A stretch of 64,000 bases of DNA from Pseudomonas fluorescens (GTDB lineage: Bacteria; Pseudomonadota; Gammaproteobacteria; Pseudomonadales; Pseudomonadaceae). The notes under the pieces are model-generated. The model was not told where the DNA came from. It saw only the letters and a program-made list of their open reading frames with translations, and searched no databases. The DNA lies in the NCBI RefSeq assembly GCF_001902145.1, contig NZ_MRST01000021.1, positions 186,001-250,000 on the forward strand, written 5' to 3'. Positions 54,649 to 62,161 of the stretch are shown in pieces (position 1 is the stretch's first letter; each line of letters opens with the position of its first letter). The position numbers were made by a program, and so were the translations under genes.

Positions 54649-55497
54649 ATGTACAAAGACTATCCCGCCGCGTACCAGGTCAGCAAAGGTTCGGCATTGC
54701 AGGTGGATACGGCGTTCTATGAGCGTATTCGTGATCAGAAAACCCAGCGCACGTTGATCGAACAGTTCGAGGTGCCGATCCGCACGGGAAGGGCGTGGAA
54801 GGTGCCGGCCGGGCATGTGTTTCGTGTGACCACACCTGTGGGGCCGCAGGTGGGGGACTTTAATGTCTGGAACGCCAACGACCCACGCGAACGTTTGTGG
54901 GCCGCGCGCACCCGGCAGCTTCAAGGCGCTCATGTCAGTACCCATGATCGGTTGTGGTCGAACCTGCCTTTTCTAAGGCCCTTGGTCACTATTACCGATG
55001 ACAGCCTGGCCAGCTACGGCATTGATGAGCACGGTGGGCGTTTGCATGATTTGTTGGGCACGCGGTGCGACCCCTATGTGAACCGTATGCTGACGGGGGA
55101 GGACTTTCATCACCATTGCCACTCGAACCTGACCCGTGCGGTATTGCCCCATGGGCTGACGGAGTTCGATGTGCATGACGTGTTGAATATTTTCCAGTGC
55201 ACCGGGCTCAATCAGGATGACATGTACTTTATGAAAGCCTGTCCGGCGAAGAAGGGCGATTACCTGGAGTTTTTTGCCGAGATTGATTTGCTGTGTGCGT
55301 TGTCGACGTGCCCAGGCGGGGATTTGTCGCTACCGATGTGGGGGCCGGATGCGCAGGACCCGTTGACGGTGTGTCGTCCATTAGGGGTTGAGATCTATAG
55401 GCTGGAGGATGAGTTGCTCAGTGGCTGGAGCCAGCCGGAGCGTGCGGCCTATAAGGGGCAACATGGGTTGCATATTGCCAAGGCGAAGTGGGAGTAG
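54649..55497 (+). CDS. DUF1989 (urea carboxylase-associated family) protein
   Basis: 282 residues, longer than the roughly 200-residue UAAP1/UAAP2 subunits, one of whose pairs is known as carboxyguanidine deiminase. GGAGG places the start at 54649. The domain shows VGPQVGDFNVWNA, the metal-type cluster TRCDPYVNRM...HHHCHSNL, and INIF/VLNIFQCTGLN. It lacks a urea carboxylase or guanidine carboxylase neighbour, so a stand-alone role is likely. Reaction unknown; a small amidine or urea-like substrate is a guess from the family. Confidence 0.82.
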   Translation: MYKDYPAAYQVSKGSALQVDTAFYERIRDQKTQRTLIEQFEVPIRTGRAWKVPAGHVFRVTTPVGPQVGDFNVWNANDPRERLWAARTRQLQGAHVSTHDRLWSNLPFLRPLVTITDDSLASYGIDEHGGRLHDLLGTRCDPYVNRMLTGEDFHHHCHSNLTRAVLPHGLTEFDVHDVLNIFQCTGLNQDDMYFMKACPAKKGDYLEFFAEIDLLCALSTCPGGDLSLPMWGPDAQDPLTVCRPLGVEIYRLEDELLSGWSQPERAAYKGQHGLHIAKAKWE

Positions 55498-55541
55498 GGG
55501 GCTGCTTCGCAGCCCAGCGGGAGCAAGCTCCCTCGCCACGG
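55498..55541. repeat. REP-like double hairpin
   Basis: GGGCTGC-TTC-GCAGCCC followed by GGGAGCAAGCTCCC, a different REP type from the others in the window. It lies between the convergent DUF1989 and DUF2897 genes. Confidence 0.7.
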
Positions 55542-55554
55542 GGTTACACGCGTT

Positions 55555-55722
55555 TTATCTGTCTTGCGCATCCTTGGCATCCGCCTGCGCATTGCGCTCG
55601 GCTACGCGTTTGCGTTGTTCGTCGGTGAGTTCTACCTTGTTGGCGCTGTCACGCAGCATCATCAGGCCACCGACGATCGACCCGATCGCTACTACCATAA
55701 TCAACCATGCATACCACGGCAT
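55555..55722 (-). CDS. DUF2897 small membrane protein
   Basis: 55 residues; AAGGAGCGTCTT precedes the ATG at 55722. One N-terminal membrane helix (MPWYAWLIMVVAIGSIVGGL) and a charged tail ending in NAQADAKDAQDR, as in the DUF2897 proteins of Pseudomonas. Function unknown. A longer frame upstream adds no family sequence and is not used. Confidence 0.8.
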   Translation of the reverse strand: MPWYAWLIMVVAIGSIVGGLMMLRDSANKVELTDEQRKRVAERNAQADAKDAQDR

Positions 55723-55832
55723 AAGACGCTCCTTGAGGCAGATGTCCGTGGGAAAGTTTCCCACGGTAATCACTGCTTTGAGTGACGGGCTTTCTGAGTA
55801 GTTCAGTGTAGGCCCGTTCTGCCTCATAGGCG

Positions 55833-57197
55833 CTATTGTCCGGTCAACATCGCATCCGCCGGCGCATCGACACGGTCTTGTGCGGTCAGCTGGAAGTAGA
55901 TGAAACCCACCGCCATGAAGCCCAGGGAGATCAGCCCGATCAAGGCATTGAACCAGGCCATCGCCACCAGGCACACCACGGCCAGTACCAGTGCGATACC
56001 CGGCACGATGGGGTAGCCCGGCGCGCGGAAGGTGCGTTCCAGTAGCGGCTCGGTCTTACGCAGTTTGAACAGGCTGAGCATGCTCATGATGTACATGACG
56101 ATGGCACCGAACACCGCCATGGTGATCATCGCGGCGGTCAGGGTCATGCCGCCCAGGTTGATCAGGCCGTCGCTGTAGATGGCGGCGATACCCACCACGC
56201 CGCCGGCGAGGATGGCACGGTGCGGAGTCTGGAAACGCGAGAGTTTGGCCAGGGAAGACGGCAGGTAACCGGCTCGGGCCAGGGCGAAGAACTGGCGCGA
56301 GTAGCCGAGGATGATGCCGTGGAAGCTCGCCACCAGACCGAACAGGCCAATCCATACCAGCATGTGCAGCCAGCCGGAGCTGTCGCCGACTACGGTTTTC
56401 ATCGCCTGGGGCAGTGGGTCGTTGATGTTCGACAGGGTGCGCCAGTCACCCACGCCGCCGGCGAAGAACATCACGCCCATGGCCAGGATCACCAGGGTGA
56501 GGATGCCGCTGATGTAGGCTTTTGGAATCGTGCGCTTGGGGTCCTTGGCTTCTTCGGCCGCCATGGCGGCGCCTTCGATGGCGAGGAAGAACCAGATGGC
56601 GAAGGGGATGGCGGCAAACATCCCGGCAATCGCCGGGGCGCCGAAGGTGTCGGAACCGGCCCAGCCGTTGAGGGCGAAGTTGCTGAAGCTGAACGCCGGG
56701 GCGACCACGCCCATGAACACCAGAAGTTCGGCGACGGCGAGCACGCACACCACCAATTCGAAGGTAGCGGCAAGTTTGACGCCGAGGATGTTCAGGCCCA
56801 TGAACACGATATAGGCGCCGACGGCGGCGTGCTTGGGGTCGAGTGCCGGGAACTGCACGTTCAGGTACGCGCCAATGGCCAGGGCAATCGCGGGCGGGGC
56901 GAAGACAAATTCGATCAAGGTGGCCAGGCCGGCAATCAAGCCGCCTTTCTCACCGAAGGCGCGACGGCTGTAGGCAAAGGGGCCTCCTGCGTGGGGAATC
57001 GCAGTGGTCAGTTCGGTGAAGCTGAAGATAAAGCAGGTGTACATCGCGGCGACCATCAACGAGGTCACCAGAAAGCCCAAGGTGCCGGCGACGCCCCAGC
57101 CGTAACTCCAGCCGAAATACTCTCCGGAGATCACCAGCCCTACGGCGATGCCCCAGAGATGCAGGGTGCCCAAGGTGGGTTTGAGTTGTGTGTTCAT
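55833..57197 (-). CDS. eat: Ethanolamine permease (APC superfamily, EAT family)
   Basis: 454 residues with 12 membrane helices; AAGGAGCGCAGCACA precedes the ATG. N-terminal LHLWGIAVGLVISGEYFGWSYGWGVAGTLGFLV is characteristic of the ethanolamine transporter branch, and SEQ-like helix 6-8 region FFLAIEGAAMAAEEAKDPKRTIPKAY is typical of APC permeases. It would import ethanolamine for use by ethanolamine ammonia-lyase, whose genes are not in the window. Gene symbol follows the family name. Confidence 0.86.
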   Translation of the reverse strand: MNTQLKPTLGTLHLWGIAVGLVISGEYFGWSYGWGVAGTLGFLVTSLMVAAMYTCFIFSFTELTTAIPHAGGPFAYSRRAFGEKGGLIAGLATLIEFVFAPPAIALAIGAYLNVQFPALDPKHAAVGAYIVFMGLNILGVKLAATFELVVCVLAVAELLVFMGVVAPAFSFSNFALNGWAGSDTFGAPAIAGMFAAIPFAIWFFLAIEGAAMAAEEAKDPKRTIPKAYISGILTLVILAMGVMFFAGGVGDWRTLSNINDPLPQAMKTVVGDSSGWLHMLVWIGLFGLVASFHGIILGYSRQFFALARAGYLPSSLAKLSRFQTPHRAILAGGVVGIAAIYSDGLINLGGMTLTAAMITMAVFGAIVMYIMSMLSLFKLRKTEPLLERTFRAPGYPIVPGIALVLAVVCLVAMAWFNALIGLISLGFMAVGFIYFQLTAQDRVDAPADAMLTGQ

Positions 57198-57365
57198 TGT
57201 GCTGCGCTCCTTGAACCATTTGGAATGATTCAAGGTGTTGCAGCGGTTATGCCAGGCTGAGGAACCCTGTCGCAAAGCAGTGCTTGTGTCGCCTGGGGGA
57301 TGGTTTGGCGTTTGAATGTGGCTCGGTGTGCACCAGATAGGGGCGATGGTGTCTGACCTGCCGCT

Positions 57366-57432
57366 ATCGCGGGCAAGCCCGGCTCCCACATTTGGAATGC
57401 ATTCCACTGTGGGAGCCGGGCTTGCCCGCGAT
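57366..57432. repeat. Large REP palindrome
   Basis: 25-base arms (core GGGCAAGCCCGGCTCCCACA and complement) enclose a spacer that itself contains the palindrome TGGAATGCATTCCA (57393-57406), so the whole 67 bases is nearly self-complementary. Confidence 0.85.
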
Positions 57433-57483
57433 GAGGCCCTCCCAGCCACTGCAGATCTTCCTGTAAACCCCGCATAAACCCAC

Positions 57484-57537
57484 TCTTTACGCCATCTTTA
57501 CGCCCCACCCAGCCCCTCGCTCTCGTTCCTTTACACC
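57484..57537 (+). promoter_or_regulatory. Phased TTTAC repeats, candidate KdpE binding region
   Basis: TCTTTACGCC at 57484-57493 and 57495-57504, and CCTTTACACC at 57528-57537, start 11 and then 33 bases apart, i.e. on the same face of the helix. E. coli KdpE binds a T-rich site with TTTATA/TTTACA elements before kdpF. Position and phasing fit; not proven. Confidence 0.4.
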
Positions 57538-57593
57538 GCTCCTGCGGACAATGGCCCTACACGCGGCAATCGCCGCAAGACGGGGAGATTTCC

Positions 57594-57683
57594 ATGAGCG
57601 TTCTGGACGGGGTGTCACTGCTATTGGCCGTGGCGCTGTTCATTTATTTGCTGGTTGCGCTGTTACGCGCGGATCGGAACTAG
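57594..57683 (+). CDS. kdpF: KdpF, small subunit of the high-affinity K+ pump
   Basis: 29 residues, a single membrane helix (MSVLDGVSLLLAVALFIYLL then LVALLRADRN). GGGGAG lies 7 bases before the ATG. KdpF stabilises the KdpABC complex. It ends 9 bases before kdpA, confirming the kdpFABC order. Confidence 0.9.
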   Translation: MSVLDGVSLLLAVALFIYLLVALLRADRN

Positions 57684-57692
57684 GAGCGGGCT

Positions 57693-59387
57693 ATGCACAG
57701 TTATGACTATTGGCTGATCATCGCCTTCTTCGCCGTGGTATTGGTGCCGGCACCGTTCCTGGGGCGGTTCTATTACAAGGTGATGGAGGGCCAGCGCACC
57801 TGGCTGACCCCGGTGTTGGGGCCTGTCGAGAAGGCCTGTTATCGCCTCTCGGGCGTGGACGCACAGCAGGAACAAAGCTGGCAGAAGTACATGCTGGCCT
57901 TGCTCGCATTCAACCTCGCCGGCTTCCTGTTGCTCTTCTCTATTCTGTTATTTCAAGGCTCCCTCCCGCTGAACCCGCAAAAACTGCCGGGCCAGGAATG
58001 GACCCTGGCGTTCAACACCGCCGTCAGTTTCATGACCAATACCAACTGGCAGAACTACAGCGGCGAGGCATCCCTGAGCTACCTCAGCCAGATGGCCGGC
58101 CTTACGGTGCAGAACTTCGTCAGTGCGGCGACCGGTCTCGCCGTCCTGGTCGCCTTGTGCCGTGGGATCGGGCGCAAATCTGCCCAGACCCTGGGCAACT
58201 TCTGGGTCGACATGACCCGCGCCACCCTCTACGGCCTGCTGCCGTTGTGCCTGGTGCTGGCGCTGTTTCTGGTATGGCAGGGCGTGCCGCAAACCTTCGC
58301 CCATTATGTTGATGCCGTCACGCTGCAGGGCGTGGACCAGGTGATTCCCCTGGGGCCGGCCGCCAGCCAGATTGCGATCAAACAACTGGGCACTAACGGC
58401 GGTGGCTTCTTCGGCGTGAACTCGGCGCATCCATTCGAAGACCCGACCGCCTGGGCCAATCTGTTCGAAGTGGCCTCGATCATTCTGATCCCGGTGGCGT
58501 TGGTGTTTACCTTCGGCCATTACGTCAAGGACCTGCGCCAGAGCCGGGCGATCCTTGCGTGCATGCTGGCGCTGTTCCTGATCGGCGGTGCGACGTCGCT
58601 GTGGTCCGAATACCAACCCAATCCAACCCTCAACAACCCTGCCGTGGAGCAAACCGCACCGCTGGAAGGTAAGGAAACACGCTTTGGCACCACCGGTACC
58701 GTGTTGTGGTCGGTGACCACCACCGCAGCGTCCAACGGTTCGGTCAATGGCATGCAGGACAGCCTCAGCCCCCTGAGCGGGATGGTGGCGCTGGTCAACA
58801 TGATGGTCGGCGAAGTGATCTTCGGCGGTGTCGGTGCCGGTATGTACGGCATGTTGCTCAACGTGCTGATCGCGGTGTTCCTCGCCGGCCTGATGATCGG
58901 CCGCACGCCGGAATATCTGGGCAAAAAACTCCAGGCCAAGGAAGTGCAATTGCTGGTGGTGACCCTGCTGGTGATGCCGGTCGGCGTGCTGGTGTTGAGT
59001 GCCATCGCTGCCAGCCTGCCCGGCCCGGCAGGTGCCATCAGTAACCCAGGCCCCCATGGCTTCAGCCAGTTGCTGTACGCCTACACCTCGGCCAGTGCCA
59101 ACAACGGTTCGGCGTTTGCTGGCCTCGGCGCCAACACCCCGTTCCATAACCTGATGTTGGGCCTGGGCATGCTGATCGGCCGCTTTGGCTACATCCTCCC
59201 GGTACTGGCCCTGGCCGGCAGCCTGGCGATGAAGAAGACCGCGCCGATTGGCCAGAACAGCTTCCCCACCCATGGTGCGCTGTTTGTGACCCTATTGACC
59301 GTGACCATTTTGCTGGTGGGCGGCCTGACTTTCCTGCCGACGCTGGCGCTTGGGCCTATCGCTGAACATCTGAGCATGGGCTTCTAA
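57693..59387 (+). CDS. kdpA: Potassium-transporting ATPase K+-binding subunit
   Basis: 564 residues, about ten membrane helices, related to K+ channel subunits. The four selectivity-filter-like loops are visible, among them TNTNWQNYSGEASLSY and LGTNGGGFFGVNSAHPFEDP, and later TSASANNGSAFAG. It admits K+ at the periplasmic side and passes it to KdpB. Confidence 0.97.
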   Translation: MHSYDYWLIIAFFAVVLVPAPFLGRFYYKVMEGQRTWLTPVLGPVEKACYRLSGVDAQQEQSWQKYMLALLAFNLAGFLLLFSILLFQGSLPLNPQKLPGQEWTLAFNTAVSFMTNTNWQNYSGEASLSYLSQMAGLTVQNFVSAATGLAVLVALCRGIGRKSAQTLGNFWVDMTRATLYGLLPLCLVLALFLVWQGVPQTFAHYVDAVTLQGVDQVIPLGPAASQIAIKQLGTNGGGFFGVNSAHPFEDPTAWANLFEVASIILIPVALVFTFGHYVKDLRQSRAILACMLALFLIGGATSLWSEYQPNPTLNNPAVEQTAPLEGKETRFGTTGTVLWSVTTTAASNGSVNGMQDSLSPLSGMVALVNMMVGEVIFGGVGAGMYGMLLNVLIAVFLAGLMIGRTPEYLGKKLQAKEVQLLVVTLLVMPVGVLVLSAIAASLPGPAGAISNPGPHGFSQLLYAYTSASANNGSAFAGLGANTPFHNLMLGLGMLIGRFGYILPVLALAGSLAMKKTAPIGQNSFPTHGALFVTLLTVTILLVGGLTFLPTLALGPIAEHLSMGF

Positions 59388-59399
59388 AGGGACATGAAA

Positions 59400-61457
59400 A
59401 TGAATATGCCTGCAAAAAACGCGGCCCCGGTCAAACCCCAGGAGCCCGCCAAAACCGCTATCTCGGCCCTGTGGCGCCCGGCACTGGTCCAGGCGTTCGT
59501 CAAGCTGGACCCACGCCAACTGCAACGCTCGCCAGTGATGCTGGTGGTGGAGCTGACGGCCATCCTCACCACCGTGTTGTGCTTTGTGCCCGATACCACC
59601 GTGCCCACCTTTGTTGCGGTGCAAATCGCGGTGTGGCTGTGGTTCACCGTGCTGTTCGCCAACTTCGCCGAAGCCTTGGCCGAAGGCCGTGGCAAGGCCC
59701 GCGCCGACAGCCTCAAGGCTGGCAGCGAAGGCTTGAGCGCCCGCCGCCAGGAAGCCGATGGCAGCTTCAAGGTGGTACCGGCCACCAGCCTGCGCAAGGG
59801 TGATGTGGTGCGTGTGGCCGCCGGAGAAATGATCCCCGGTGATGGCGAGGTCGTCGAAGGTATTGCAGCGGTCAACGAAGCGGCGATCACCGGCGAATCT
59901 GCCCCGGTCATCCGCGAGTCCGGCGGCGACCGCTCGGCCGTCACCGGCAACACGCGGCTGGTCTCGGACTGGCTGCTGATCCGCATCACCGCCAACCCGG
60001 GCGAGTCCACCCTGGACCGCATGATCGCGCTGGTGGAGGGCGCCAAACGCCAGAAAACTCCCAACGAAGTCGCGCTGGATATCCTGCTGATCGGCCTGAC
60101 CCTGATCTTCCTGCTGGTGGTGGTGACCTTGCAGCCGTTCGCCCACTTCGCCAATGGCAGCTTGCCTTTGGTGTTCCTGGTCGCACTGCTGGTGACGCTG
60201 ATTCCTACCACCATTGGCGGCTTGTTGTCGGCCATTGGGATTGCCGGCATGGACCGCCTGGTGCGTCTCAACGTGATCGCCAAGTCTGGCCGCGCGGTGG
60301 AAGCGGCGGGGGACGTGCATGTGTTGCTGCTGGACAAGACCGGCACCATCACCTTCGGCAACCGTCGTTGCTCGGCCGTGGTCGCTGCACCTGGCGTCAG
60401 TGGTCGCGAATTGGCCGAAGGCGCGCTGCTGGCGTCCCTGGCCGATGATACGGCGGAAGGCAAGTCCATCGTTGAATACCTGCGCGCCTTGCACCCCCAG
60501 GCCGAGCCGAGCCTGGAGGCGTTGACCGCGGTGCCCTTCAGCGCCGAGACCCGTTTGTCCGGTGTCGACTATCAGGGCCGTGTGTTCCGTAAAGGCGCGG
60601 TGGACTCGCTGCTGGCGTTTATCGGCCAGCAACGCAGCGACCTGCTGCCTGCGCTGTCGCGGGAAATCGACAAGATCGCCCAAAGCGGCGGCACGCCCTT
60701 GCTGGTGTGCGCCGATGGCAAGTTGCTGGGGGCGATCCATCTCAAGGACGTGGTCAAGCCAGGTATCCGTGAGCGTTTTGCCGAGTTGCGCAAGTTGGGG
60801 ATTCGCACCGTGATGGTCACTGGCGACAACCCGCTGACCGCCGCCGCGATTGCCGCTGAAGCGGGGGTGGACGATGTGCTGGCCGAAGCCACGCCAGAGA
60901 AGAAACTCGCGCGTATTCGTCATGAGCAGAACGACGGTCGCCTGGTCGCTATGTGCGGCGACGGCGCCAACGACGCCCCGGCGCTAGCCCAGGCTGACGT
61001 CGGCATGGCCATGAACGACGGCACCCAGGCCGCGCGCGAAGCCGCCAATATGGTCGACCTCGACAGCGACCCGACCAAGCTGCTGGACGTGGTGCAGATC
61101 GGCAAGGAATTGCTGGTGACCCGTGGCGCGCTGACGACCTTTTCCATCGCCAACGACGTGGCCAAGTATTTTGCGATCCTGCCGGCGCTGTTTGCCTCGA
61201 TCTACCCGCAGCTGGGCGTGCTCAACATCATGCACTTGCAGAGCCCGCAGAGCGCGATCCTCTCGGCCATCGTGTTCAACGCGCTGATTATCGTGGTGCT
61301 GATCCCGTTGGCCCTGCGCGGTGTGCGCGTACAGGCGGCGAGTGCGGCGGCCTTGCTGCGGCGCAACCTGCTGATCTATGGGCTGGGCGGATTGTTGGTG
61401 CCGTTCGTGGGGATCAAGGCCATCGACATGCTGCTGACCGCGCTGCACCTGGTTTGA
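59400..61457 (+). CDS. kdpB: Potassium-transporting P-type ATPase subunit B
   Basis: 685 residues from ATG 59400; the ATG at 59394 is only 3 bases from AAAGG, too close, while 59400 is 9 bases away. Phosphorylation site DKTGT with Asp312, TGES dephosphorylation loop (ITGESAPV), [14 protein letters not shown] hinge. It couples ATP hydrolysis to K+ uptake with KdpA and KdpC. Confidence 0.97.
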   Translation: MNMPAKNAAPVKPQEPAKTAISALWRPALVQAFVKLDPRQLQRSPVMLVVELTAILTTVLCFVPDTTVPTFVAVQIAVWLWFTVLFANFAEALAEGRGKARADSLKAGSEGLSARRQEADGSFKVVPATSLRKGDVVRVAAGEMIPGDGEVVEGIAAVNEAAITGESAPVIRESGGDRSAVTGNTRLVSDWLLIRITANPGESTLDRMIALVEGAKRQKTPNEVALDILLIGLTLIFLLVVVTLQPFAHFANGSLPLVFLVALLVTLIPTTIGGLLSAIGIAGMDRLVRLNVIAKSGRAVEAAGDVHVLLLDKTGTITFGNRRCSAVVAAPGVSGRELAEGALLASLADDTAEGKSIVEYLRALHPQAEPSLEALTAVPFSAETRLSGVDYQGRVFRKGAVDSLLAFIGQQRSDLLPALSREIDKIAQSGGTPLLVCADGKLLGAIHLKDVVKPGIRERFAELRKLGIRTVMVTGDNPLTAAAIAAEAGVDDVLAEATPEKKLARIRHEQNDGRLVAMCGDGANDAPALAQADVGMAMNDGTQAAREAANMVDLDSDPTKLLDVVQIGKELLVTRGALTTFSIANDVAKYFAILPALFASIYPQLGVLNIMHLQSPQSAILSAIVFNALIIVVLIPLALRGVRVQAASAAALLRRNLLIYGLGGLLVPFVGIKAIDMLLTALHLV

Positions 61458-61484
61458 CCTGTCTGATTTATTGAGGATTTGACT

Positions 61485-62030
61485 ATGACAAACATCATCC
61501 GCCCAGCCCTGAGCTTGCTGGTACTCATGACCCTGATCACCGGCGTGGCCTACCCGCTGGTAGTCACCGGCGTGGCCCAAGTGGCCTTCCCCGATCAGGC
61601 CAATGGCAGCCTGGTGCGCGACGCCAGCGGCAAGGTGCGCGGCTCCAGCCTGATCGCCCAGGACTTTACCGGCGACAGCTGGTTCCACCCACGCCCGTCA
61701 GCCGGTGCTTTTGCCACAGTGTCCAGCAGTGCCAGTAACCTGGGCCCCAGCAATCCGGCCTTGGCGACACGCATATTCGAGGATGCCAGCAAGCAGTCAG
61801 TGCCTGGCCAGGGCCCGGTGCCACTGGCCTCGCTGACAACCTCCGGCAGCGGCCTTGATCCACACTTGCCACCGCAGGCGATTGCCTATCAACTGGCGCG
61901 AGTAGCGGCGGCGCGAAATGTGCCAGTGTCGACCTTGCAGCGGTTGCTGGATGAGCACATCGAAAGCCCGTTGGTAGGCCCGCCCGTAGTAAACGTCCTG
62001 GCCCTGAACATGGTCCTGGAACAACTCTGA
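61485..62030 (+). CDS. kdpC: Potassium-transporting ATPase KdpC subunit
   Basis: 181 residues from ATG 61485, with TTGAGGA before it. One N-terminal membrane helix and a periplasmic domain with the KdpC marks GSLIAQDF-like [20 protein letters not shown] and the C-terminal [14 protein letters not shown] and [10 protein letters not shown]. It completes KdpFABC in the inner membrane. Confidence 0.97.
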   Translation: MTNIIRPALSLLVLMTLITGVAYPLVVTGVAQVAFPDQANGSLVRDASGKVRGSSLIAQDFTGDSWFHPRPSAGAFATVSSSASNLGPSNPALATRIFEDASKQSVPGQGPVPLASLTTSGSGLDPHLPPQAIAYQLARVAAARNVPVSTLQRLLDEHIESPLVGPPVVNVLALNMVLEQL

Positions 62031-62035
62031 CCCAC

Positions 62036-62135
62036 TGTAGGAGCGAGCTTGCTCGCGAAGGTCGTTAACGATAACGCGGGCGTCCAGCCTAAACGCGGCG
62101 CTCTTGAGTTTTTCGCGAGCAAGCTCGCTCCTACA
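62036..62135. repeat. REP doublet with conserved spacer, inside the kdp locus
   Basis: TGTAGGAGCGAGCTTGCTCG arms with the shared spacer GTTAACGATAACGCGGGCGT ... CTTGAGTTTTTCGCG. It separates kdpC from kdpD by 131 bases and may lower kdpDE expression relative to kdpFABC. Confidence 0.85.
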
Positions 62136-62161
62136 TCATTGAATTATCGAAGGACCACAGC

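Larger units (their letters stand above)
57198..57593 (+). other. eat-kdp intergenic region
   Basis: 396 bases. It contains a near-complete REP palindrome (57366-57432) and then, ahead of kdpF, TTTAC repeats spaced by multiples of 11 bases. No further gene is seen. Confidence 0.7.

Noticed and set aside
55833..57197. A functional link between the ethanolamine permease and the ethanolamine-derived ligand known for PipR
   Set aside because: The genes are 35 kb apart with no shared site seen; the match of names alone is not evidence.
59394..59399. ATG at 59394 as the kdpB start
   Set aside because: Only 3 bases from the AAAGG ribosome site; the ATG at 59400 has normal spacing.
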